From NCBI GenBank assembly GCA_021234535.1, contig CM037838.1, positions 18,545,009 through 18,609,008 on the forward strand: a DNA stretch of 64,000 nucleotides, in the 5' to 3' direction. Each line of letters opens with the position of its first letter. Position 1 is the stretch's first letter. Below are positions 13,901 to 25,900 of the stretch, piece after piece. The translations under genes were made by a program, and so were the position numbers. Under the pieces are notes generated by a model. The model saw only the letters and a list, made by a program, of their open reading frames with translations. It searched no databases and was not told where the DNA came from. The stretch is from Stichopus chloronotus (lineage: Eukaryota > Echinodermata > Holothuroidea > Aspidochirotida > Stichopodidae).

Positions 13901-16900
13901 TCACCTGGAGCTATAAAACAGGGAGATTAGTTTACACTGCAATTACTTTTAAATTATTTTTTCAACTGCATTTATATTTTTCAATTTTCAACCAAAAGGG
14001 GGGTGGGGTAATGGTAAAAACCCAATTGGTTGCACACATGATAACCCAAAGGCTGTGACGTTTCCTTCAAGTTGACCGATCTTCTCTCGTTAATACATTT
14101 ATGAGCCAGTTGAGGTGTCACAATGTGATATTACTAGAAGTTCTGCACTGTAGATGTAATAGAACAATCAGACAGTAAGTACTTTTGATTGGTGTTTCAT
14201 CAACACGGTGGTGGAGGGGACAGTTTCCTGAGAGAGGGCATTGAGCTGAAAAGGGTTGGGGACAACTGGTCTACAATGTGTCTTACAGCAAACACAATAC
14301 CACAATACACAAGATGTGCAAGGTCCCCTTAATACACGCATAGTGAGGTAAAGAGCTGCACCACAAAACAAAAAATCCTTGTGATTAAACAGAAAATCCC
14401 TTTGACTGGGGACAAAAAGCATAACCCTGCTTTGTCTTAGAAGCAACAAAAAAAGTAGTTAACAAATCACTTACTCAAGAGGTTTGTTTATATATGCCAA
14501 AAAAATAGTACTGCATCAGTTCTTGTGACCGCAGAACAACAATTACCCCAACTAAATTCTTTAATTATCAAGACTCAAGATTTATGGGTATTTCATGACT
14601 TTTATCTTGCAGTAACGTGACACAGCCGCATGCAATCAGGTAGAGAATATGGAAATCATGCAGTCTACGTGACAGTCTATCCATTTATGAATCTCATTAT
14701 CACTTCCATCATTGGAATTGAAACTGTTAGTTGTTGCCCCTCAAGAATTATTTACACATACATAACATGAATGCAGCGTGCGAATCGACCTCGTACTCAC
14801 TTGCACTGGATGGTGAGAGCAAATTTATCCTTACTTCCCTATCAAGTGAACCAATTCCAAACAGTGAAACTATCGAATACAAAACGGAGAACACTACCTA
14901 GAGACTAGTCGAAGCGATAGAGCCAGTGTGCTCCCTTCACTTTCGTCAACTTCCCTATGAAGCAAAGCTTAAGCGACTAAAATGATCTTAAAATAAATGA
15001 ATGAACAAATGACTGAATGAATGAATGAAAGAATGAATGAATCAAACAATAAATAAATAAATGAATCACTCAATCAAACAATCAATCAATAAGTGAATGG
15101 ATCAAAATGTAAACATGAAAGTAAATGGAACACAATAAAATTAAAACAAAGAAATAAATGCACTAATTAGATCTTACTTCAATCAGTCTCTGGAGCTTCA
15201 GGTCCCGAGAGCAGAGGTGGTCGATGTGGTCCTGGGCGGCGGTCAGCTTCGATACGTACTCTCCGTAGATCAGCAGTTTGTCTCGGAAGTTGATGAAGAT
15301 GGATCCGATCGTCGGTGTCTTCTTGAAGAAGCAGTCCTGTATCTTCTCGTACATATCTGTGTGGACTTTGAGCAAGTCCTGTGGGAACAAATACATGGCA
15401 TGATCTTTCACATGTATGTTTAAAACGATGGTGCATCTTTCCTTTCTACACAGAAAGAAACAAAACTGTGTGAATCGATGTAGCGGATGAAGCGAGTCTC
15501 CTGTCCTTGATGTATTCTTAAAATACATGCTGAATGTATGTCCCCACAATGGATGTATGTCTGCCTATTTTCAGACAATATAAAATGTGACTACAAATAA
15601 ACGCACCTATTTCTAAATAGTTGTTTATTGACGGAATCTCTTTTTTTCACATTTCTTGAGCAACCTACCCTAATTATGCAACGTTAAATGGTGCTGTGCC
15701 TGATATCTCCCTTCCCTGCACAAAACAACGACTGTCTAAAAATATACAAAAAGCAGAACACTTCACAAAACCATATGATACCAAACTTTACTCCGACAGC
15801 ACTGGAGGTTGTGTAGCTTGTCACAGATTACAGACTTTCACATTTGACCCCATGACCTCATTAATATGCATGTGCGGATGGACTCTACGAAACACGAAGG
15901 ACTTCCTTGCATTGAAGCAAAGCAAAACATTGCACAATCATAACACACCACAGGCTCTGAGGCATTAGTATGCAAATAATATGCAAATATATGTAGATTG
16001 ACACAGACCCTCAGACAGGATTTAAGCCAAATTTCACATCAAAAAGGCATGTTGTGGAGGTAAAAAAAAACTGCAAGAGTTTTACATTTCACCTGAAAAT
16101 GAGTCAGGTTCTCCAGCTCATTACAATACGCCAAGTTCTTTTTCCATCGATTTGAGTTTATTGCACAGTTGGAATCACAAGTTCACAAACATTAAACAAG
16201 GTTACACGAAAAGAAACTAATTAGAACAACATAGTAACATTATTTTAAGACATAACTATCTTCCAAACTAAGAGCAAATTTCAAGAGCATTGGTAATTCC
16301 CTAAATTTTGAACAAAAGTTAAAGCATGAAAGACAACCACCCACCCACATAATGTCCTATGAGAACTTTGAATTGGAAACATTCTAACATCCATACCTTG
16401 CTTTGAAGGAGATTTTCCTTCAAAACAAAGTCCCCCATGTAAAACCAACACGTTATGGGCATCTGTAGGAAAATTTTCCAGTGGTGTGCAAACGTTTCAG
16501 TGGATCAAATCAGGAAGATTATTACTCCCAGAAAAGAGCCTTGATGTAGTGATGTAACCAGTCTTTGTCATCAGGGGATGGGGATGAAGGGGGGGAATGG
16601 GTGAAGTTGGTAGAAAGCCGTCATGACACTATCCAAGCAGGGTGCAACCATCAGCTGGCATGTAGTGCACAGAGGAAATTTTTTTGGATAGAAATGCCTC
16701 TCCGGTCTTGTAAAAATTTTTGGAGAACAATTCTGAAAATTTACACTTCCACTACAAAAGGCTAAGGTCATTTATTCTTAAACTGATTCTTTCAAGTTAA
16801 TGATTTTCCAGGGGGCAAGCCCCCCCTCTGCTAACACCCGAGCAAAACTCCAGCATGCCGTATAATTAGTAGGCATTCATGTATATGAATTTGTTGTATG

Positions 16901-19900
16901 AAACATCTTACCTCAATATTAATGAACATCTTCTCTTTGTCTTCCTTTGTAATTTGCAGTTTCAGTGGCATTATGAATTCCTGTACAAATAGGAGAGAAA
17001 TACTGCACTTAAAATGAACTAAACTCATTATCTTCACCGACTGATACCATGATGATAAAAGTTTAAGGTCAAAGTTGACTTATAAAACTTGATTGAGTGC
17101 ACATGGCTGTGAAAGCAAAACACAATCAATGGCACTGCACACATTTGCAATTTGCAGTTTCAGTGGCATTATGAATTTCTGTATCTAGAGGGACAATTTG
17201 TATTCAATTTGAACTTGTACTGATTAATACCATGATACCTCAGAGCTGGGTGAATGTCTACGCATACTGAGAAAAATGAAACACAATGGCACTGTACATG
17301 AACATTGTGAGAAAGAACTCTTTAAATCTGTGGGTTTCCAAAGTTTAAATTCATTCTTTACCTTCACAACAAAATAAAAGGATTGATCAGTAAAGGCTGG
17401 AGGACCTCAGTGACCTCACACAATCAGACAATTGAGAGCACAAAAACAGGAAAAATATGACGTTAAAGACAAAGTTTTCATGAAATGTCATTTCAAATAT
17501 TGCAGAGAGTCTCCTGCCTGACAGATTTTCTTCATCAGTGAACTACAACGTGGAAAAAACACTGCCACGTTACACGGAGAAGCGATGTTTGGAAACTTTG
17601 TATCAAGATGCAGACCCCAGCCTTCTTTCTTACGCCATCTTGCAAACCCATGAAAAGGCTGGAAATTAGTAACAACCTAACCATAGATCTTTTCTTTTTC
17701 GCTACATAGGAACCGTTTCACCCACTCTTGAAAACCCTGTAGGAGCGGGGGGGAACTGGGGGCGGTGATTCTACAGACAACGAAAGGACAAATGAATCAA
17801 GCAAGGAAACCATAAAGGTGGCAATCCTCTTGGAATGTATGACTGCATATAAACAGAGGAAGCCGGGGGTAAAGGCAAACTGTAACGCGAACTCGGTGAT
17901 GTCCTAAGTGGCAACAGTAGGCCATTCATCCCTGGTGAAGGTCTCTATGGAGTGTACTCACATTTTTAATCATGTTCAAGGCCTCCACGTACTTTCCTTC
18001 TGTTTCAGAGATTTCGTTCAAGCAGAAGTCTCTCTTTTCCATCGGCGGTTCGATGATGCCATCCTTTTTGAACTGAAGTTTGTGAAGGAAAACAAGAAGG
18101 GAAGAAAGACAGTCAGTTTAAGAGCATCGCTTCATTGTATTACACTTGGGTGTATTTATCTTAGGCTTGGTTACACAAAATCACAATTGATAATGTATCA
18201 TAATTCATACACTTCACATTTAACTATGCAACATAGCATTCTTTTCTTTCTTTTATGATTTTGCGAGCGGATTTGAACACGTCAGAGAAACCGATGCACT
18301 AAACTTTGAAACGTGAAATTTTGATGTTTTTACTTGCAATCACTTTAAGTTCCCAGATCCACATGACATACTCCAACAATCCCTGCCTGTAATATTCACT
18401 CCTCCCATAACACAATTCAAAATGTGACATCTTTTTTCTACACCGTTCGCTCATCTTGGAAAATTGTTACCTGATGAGCTGAGTTGTTTATTTATAATTC
18501 ACTTGTGTCACCAAAAATAACTGCACTTCCATCTACTGTGCTTGAGATTTCTGTTCACCTTCTGTGTATCCCCAAAGTCACCCTGTCAATTCTGGAATTC
18601 AGTGACACCCCCCCTTTCTCATTTCAACATTTCAAGGTGCTTGACTTGCCGAGTGCATGCCTATATTTCAAACACACCGATGGGCTCACTGGATTGTGAG
18701 CAACATGGTTATGTTTCTTCTGCAGAGGCAGGTGAGTGAGAGAGCGACATTCGGTCTACAGAGAAAAAAAGATCCGCGTGGACAAGAGGAACCACTCACC
18801 GGCTCCGAGGGGTGTGACAGATCCTTCCTGATGTTAATGAGGTCATCGTAGATGTCTTCATCAATTGCCTCCTCCTGGATGGGGGCATAAATTTCATCTG
18901 TCGTACTGTAGATGTCTTCCACTTTGCTGTGAACATGGCCAGAGAAACATCAGTTTGAATGAAACAAAACAGGCAGAAGACAAAACTCCGCGGGGTTGAA
19001 ACTTCTCTCTTTCAAAAAAAAATACTACCCAATTCAGCTCATTCTGCTTTACTTCTCTTCTCTCGTGAAGGGGCTCATTGAGTTGGTTCACAAAATTCAG
19101 AATATTTTGTTACACCTGTTGAGTATTTTCCATATGGTGATAGCAAATGGTCAAACTAAGAGATTTTGAACATTTGACTCACGGCTGAAGCAACAGTAAC
19201 AGGTACATGAAAAGATCAAAACCAGTGTTCATAGACAACACTACTGTACAATTCCTTCCACCTTTCAGTGACTGTACAGATAGATACGTGACTAAAGAGG
19301 CAAACTGCGAGTATTATTTGGCATGCGACGGTTGTTCTTCAAACTTGTCACAAAATAAACAACATCATCTCGATGAGCCCCCCTTTAATAACAGATAGAG
19401 GGCGCTGTTACCTCAGTATGTGACTACCATTAAGATCTCGGCCATGTCGAGTAACTATATATTGGCAGAGCCAGTTGCCAGATTCAGATGCAGATCTTTG
19501 CTTTCACAGCACACCGATAAGTCACAGCACTGATCAACAAGCAGGTTATTAGCTTTATAAGGATGTTCTTATCCGTTGTGCACTTGGGTTCAGAAAATTT
19601 TGCATCAAAATTCTCATTTACAAAGGGGTTAATGACTGGCAGTATCTGGAAAGTGAACCTTAACTCTAGAATTAGGCAACGAAGAAAATGTATTTCAGAG
19701 GTTGAAAAGTAAATTCTATTCACTCCCCATCCAACTCCCATCTTCATAGCTTGTTCCATTGTTGAAATAATAAAATGTTGAGAGATATTCACTTCAATTG
19801 GAACAGTACCTGCTTTTGTCTCCTTTTGAAATTAAAATGTTTACATATTTAACCTAGAAAAGTTAATTGTTTTGCAGGACATGTTGTATGGAAAATGCTT

Positions 19901-22900
19901 GCATACTCAAGTCAACGGATAACAGACAATGATCATACTTGCAGAAAAGTTGCAATGGCTTTTGAAAAAAAAAAAAAAAATGATAAAGAAAGGAAGGAAG
20001 TAATTTCAGTAGTTCAAGAAATCACAACAAAATCTAGCATTTTAAACTGAGTGAATAACTTTTTAACATTTTACATCTCAGCTTAGGGATATACTGCAAA
20101 GATGGGAATTTGAAAATCATCAGAAAAGGTGCAATGGCTTTTGCCAAAAACAAAAAAAGTAAGATAAAGAAAGGAAGTATTTTCCGAAGTTCAACAAATC
20201 ACAACAAAATCTAGCATTTTAAATCAATGTGAATAAGTTTTTAACATTTTACATCTCAGCCTACTGATACACTGCAAAGATAGGTATCTGAAAATCACCA
20301 TTATCACTATCATCATCAACAGTATCATGACTACCATCATCAAATCACTATCATCATCCACTATCATCATCACACTCACTATCACCATCATCAACATGAC
20401 TATCATCATCATCAACACTACTATCATCATCATAAACATCATCAGAAGCATCTTCATAATTATTATTAACATCATCATCATAATCATCATCATAATCTCT
20501 ATCACCATCATCAACATTACTATCATCATCAACATTATCATCATCAATATTAATACCATTATAACAAACATCATCAAATGCATCTTCACAATTATTATCA
20601 ACATCATCATCACTATCACCATCATCATCATTACTATCAACAACATAAACATCATCAAAAGCATCTTCACAATTATTATCATTAATATAATCATCATAAT
20701 CATGATTATCAATTCACCACCATCATCATCATCCTCTCCTCTTCCTCATAACCATGATCAAACTGGTGATGCAACCCATCAGCAGCTGCAGCAAAAAAAA
20801 AAAAAACTTACTCCATATCGTCACCAAGGTCGCCATAAATATCCTCTCGGTCTCCTAAATTGAAAGGGCTGAGCAGCAAAGAGCAAAAAAAGAAATGAAG
20901 TGTTATGAACAGATCAGAGAATCTCTTTCAAGCAAATTTTGTGACTTTTTACACTTCTTCTCAATCCTCATACTGAATATTGTTTGTTTTAAACGCCAAG
21001 AGGCAACTGAGGTGAGACATGGAAGGGACAGTTTATGTTGTCAAGGAATGTCCATGTTTGTTTTTTAAAAAAAAAAAGACATGTGATTTTGCGAGTTTGT
21101 GATTCCTCGCTGAGACAGTCTCACAAATAAATACCAATTTTCCCCCATTACCTGAACCAAAGGAATGAGAATCGAAACTGAGCACTGATGGGGGTAGGGC
21201 GTTTCACTGGCAATTTAGGACAAACCACATTTTTTTTTTCACTTTTGACCTTATTTTGACTTTAAAATAATGACCTTTCACTTGAATAAAAAATGATAAT
21301 GTGTTCATTTACAAACAAAGAGATATGTGGGGCAATTGAGTATGGAGCTCAACCAGCTAAAGTCTTTGCAAATATTGCACAATAACCACATTATTGCTGT
21401 TGACCTCTTTGTCATTTATATATGGCATAATGCCCAGTTAAAGGACAACCCATACGCAACTTAGCAAATTCCATGGTTACCCAAAATACAGAGACCCCTT
21501 AATTTCTATAAGAAAACCAAATTCAAGATCACAGCACTCCTAAAGACCACAAAGTCAGCTGGAGTTGAAATTAAATGTACACTTGATTTTTTTTTCGAAG
21601 TGGGACTTTATTTTCCTTGTGAATAGCAAAATTTGCCATTGTTGACATGATAGCATCCTAGAAAATCAAGTTATTTTTTTTTATTATATTTTAATGAGTT
21701 TCAAAGTTTATAAGCAAAGCAAATATTTCAAAAGAGGATTTTGCTTGGAGAGGAAAGTTGAACTACGTCAGTTGACTTGTTCATTAAAAACCGAAACAGC
21801 TAACCGACCAAATCCATCGCTCAAAGTTCAAGATAGATCAGAGGTTTTGTTTTTCTTTTATTTTGGCATAAGGACATCAGTCCAAAGCAAAAACGGCAAA
21901 GCTAACAAAAAAGTATCAACAGCCAATGAACACTGCTAACAAGGCAAGAAATTTTCTAGTTGGAAATAGATAGATGTTGTCTATACTAACAAGCAGGAGG
22001 AAGACTATTGTAGCTCAATAAAATGGTAGAGGGTAAAGTTCTACATAACGATGGCAAATAAACAATATTGTAAAACTTAGGAAAAGAAGCACTTCCATTG
22101 ATGCTATCTTAATGGTAGGGTAAATACAATCAGAGGTGAGTACCATTTTTATCACTTCATGAGGGAGAAAAGAACCAAACAGGAAGTATCATAAGCCATA
22201 TATGCAGGGGTCAGAGAGGTCAAATTCTTTCACTTACACACATATTCCCAACACCTGTATTGTGTGTACTTTGTGTCAAACATGCATTAGTGTGTTAGCA
22301 AAGGGTTACTGTATATGTATTCACTGTGAATGCCACATTCCTGTCTGAAGATCACAGATTAATCAATGTGTTACAACATTGTGTTACTTAGCCTTGTCAG
22401 GCTGAATTATCAAGACTGATTACACAGAGATCAGCTACTTGGATTCTCTTATTCCTGAGTCAAAGATTTTCTCTCCTGTAACTTTGTTCAAATGAGTTCT
22501 TTCTGAAACACACATGCATATTTCCATATGAAGTGCATATGTGTTCCTGTGCAACACTGTATGGTGGTTGAATACCTTTTCTGAACGCCATGCGACCCTA
22601 ACCTGAACCCCTAAAGTAACAGCCTTGTGAATGGCCTGCAAATAGCTACTTCATCTAATGCGCAAGGCAAACAATTTTACTACAACCAGATATTTTGTGG
22701 GAAATGCACAGGACTTGCCCTGTAAATGCCCACCATGGATCAGAAAATACGATTCCACCAAAATCAGTGATCTTTCCACACACTTCAAAGTAACCCAGTA
22801 TGTACAGAGGAATACATCTGAATGTTGAATTTCCATCATGTTGTACCAAGTATACAATTTGCTAACTCTCTGCGTGAATTCTTTCAAATGGCCCAGAAAA

Positions 22901-25900
22901 TTTCATACTCATTTTGCTTAGGTGCAGTCTGCAGTGACAATGCAAAATATATAACACCGACACAACAGCACTGTGCACATAGCCTAACAAGTACCCATAG
23001 TCCCACAAATAATGTTCATACACAGCATGCATTTGAGCAGTACCCATCTACAGGTATAGAGTACCCATACAGTACCCCCCATAAAGCACCAATGTACTGT
23101 CTTGTCTATACTCACCGAACACCCTTTTCTATGGCATATCTAGTATTGGACAGCTTTGACAGGGTATGCAGGACCTATGGAGGAAGAAAATTGGGTTAGA
23201 GTTCATGTGAACCTTGGATTTCATATTCTTAGGTAGAACATGAAACTACAAGTAGAGGAGGGAATTTCCCCCGTTTTATCTGTTAACCGACGGTCTTGAC
23301 ATTTCAGTTATTGCGCGGACTGAGGCAAATATACACTCATACACAAAGAAGATAAACCCTTCTCTGCCATTTCGACTGATCTGATCTTACATGGTGAACC
23401 CTTGCACCGAGTGAGTGAGGCATCGTATACACAAGGTCTACATTCATACAGTACATACATTGATACAACAAAGTTGCTGACCGTACAATTGAACAGGATA
23501 ACATCACTGTTAGAATTTGCAGTGTTACTTCATTACAGTATCATTAATGTTGAGCACTTGGTTATCGTTATTGTGTAACAGTATGTTAACAGTGCTGTTT
23601 GCCCATCTTACAGAAGACTTACTCATTTTGAGTTTTTATAACTTTTGAATATGAACATTGACTAACTATGCTGATTTTAATCATTGTCCTCACAAACTCC
23701 ACCAACTGACTGGTGTGGGTATTCACGAGTGACTATAACGGCACAGGGGGCACACTGAGTGAGAGTCCCAATCCCCCCCAGGTAAAAATTGGTTGCAAAT
23801 AGAGCAACGGGGACCAGGAGTTGGGGAAGACATGCCAAGTTCGAAGGGGTGTGTCACTCTACTTACGAAATGAACACTTAGCACCCCAAAAGACGCTACA
23901 AAACGAATAAGAGGGGAGCTAAGGGGGAATACAAGGCAAGCAAACTCGAAAAACAATGATGAATGAATAAACAAGGAGGTTAACGCTACTTTACAAGGAA
24001 AATAAGTAAATATAACGTAATTAGGGGAGTGCGCAGTGCCCTTAAGGGGACTGAAATAACGTAAATGTATAGGCTACGGGCTTAACTGTGCAGGGGCACG
24101 ATAGGATAACGGTCCTAGGCACGCTGCACAGAATTGAATTATTTAATCTTAAATTTCTTGGAGAAGCGATAGGCAAATTAAGAAAAATAAAACAGGCTAG
24201 AATGACAAATTAACAAGGAAATGAAAAACGAAAATACTCAAGGTTTTCCCAGGACAGCCGCCTTGCACGAGGCAAAAACAGCGGAAAACTTTGTAAAACA
24301 CATTGTAGGAACTCGAGCGAAAGGCAAACGAGGACGAGCCAGGCCTCAGAGGCTGCGGTGTTAGAACTGACTTCGAGGACAATTTGAGCAAAGGTCAAAT
24401 GATGCATTAGTGATGCAAGGCGTAAGTATATGTCTACGATGTGAATTTATCAATATCAAACTCAATAAGTCCCTTTAAATAAAAGTGTCATGACCACTGC
24501 TTATCTCCAACAACGACCTACGTAAACTGGCCTACATTCATTCCATGACTATGACAATAACATGAGGAATCTCACGCACAGAAAATGGTATCCAAACCGA
24601 TGTAGCCCAACTACTGTATTCACCAAGATTGTAACCCCAGCTGCCCCTATATGCAAATTTACCACCTTTAAAAAAATCTTTATCACAAAACCTATGTAGC
24701 AACAGCAAATGTGCATGCAAGATTGGTCACCACGGGTTGTCATAGCGAGATATCATACTGATAGTACTACTAAACTGATGATCCAAAACATTTCTGCACT
24801 CCTGGGCTATAAATATCCATGCAGTTTCATCGAGTTGCGTGTAACCCGTGAGAACATTCATGTGGCGACTGGGACACCCTCTTCCGCTCAACTCACTGAA
24901 AATGGGTTAATCTTAATGAGCAGCCAAATTCAACACAGACGTAAAGATACAGTCTCTAGAGGGAGCTAATAACCCTTTGAGATGTAAGGCATATCTGGTT
25001 AAATAACAGATCATAACCATACAGTATCCTGATGAATCACGCAGCTTGCGATGTTTATAATTAGCAAATCTGGTTAACTCTCCCTCCAACAATACTGCTA
25101 TATATTCAGTTTCCTTGGTAACAGCATATATATGACCTAAATTTGCTTCAAACTGTCTTCTCCAAAAGTTATCAGAAGGAAAGACAGACGGCCAATTTTA
25201 ACTCCCGGGATGCATAAACAATCTACACTTGAGTTTCTGGAAATTTCACAATCAGGAGAAAAAAGACGTGACTTTGCTAGTTATTATTTTTATTTTAAGC
25301 TGCCTTACCTTCCTTCCTATGTAACCATCAAGAAGGGACACCTTATTAAACCTCACATAAATAATCTGATTAAATTATCACAGGCACCAAAATCATTAAG
25401 ATATTTTCACAATTCTCAAACTTGACTTCATTTTTGTCTGTCTGGACAAATACTGTTTGGGACAGATTTGTTGCTTTAGTCTCAAACAATTGAAATAACT
25501 CTTAACTTTACAATCTAATCAGACTTCAAGGAAACTGCGGCTGGTAGAAAGAAAACAGAAGAGAAACATCTCAAACTATGCCATGGCCTCTTGGTCTTGC
25601 TTGCATGATCTCACGAATTATTGATAACTCTATACCAACACAATCAACCGTATTTCATTAAACCTTAACGTATGATCCTCACATCGAATGTTGAAGAGTG
25701 TAGCATACATATAATTCGAATAAAACCATTGTTCTGAAATTAAGGCAAAATCAGCAATAAACGGGAAGTTTTAAGTCAATTTCCACACCATTTTTCTTTT
25801 TTTGGGTGTTTCAGATGGAAGACAACTCTCAGAGGCAATCCATGTGGAGAACATTTTGAACCAGCAAAGAAAAAAATTATTGCAAAAATTTTAGTTTTAT

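Larger units (their letters stand above)
7299..15177 (-). other. VAV intron (7.9 kb) with nested mobile elements
   Basis: The largest intron bounded on both sides here. It contains an AC-rich, more CpG-containing stretch (about 7720-8225), the interrupted tandem-repeat element at 10812-12370, a BEL/Pao gag relic inside that, a poly-C run near 13217-13229 and a tetranucleotide repeat beside the next exon. The stretches 8226-10800 and 12380-14990 show nothing I can name. Confidence 0.85.
18927..20811 (-). other. VAV intron (1.9 kb) rich in repeats
   Basis: Contains a terminal-repeat relic (19068-19092), a 179-bp tandem duplication (19942-20302) and an ATC-type array (20298-20745). The rest is featureless. 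Confidence 0.85.

Noticed and set aside
15379..15549. Extension of the DH exon open frame beyond 15378
   Set aside because: The frame stays open by chance into the intron. A CCCACAG acceptor at 15379-15385 and alignment to VAV fix the exon start at 15378.
20224..20863. Open frames of 162 and 178 codons on both strands
   Set aside because: They are translations of the ATC-type simple repeat (runs of Met/Ile or Ile/Thr), not genes.
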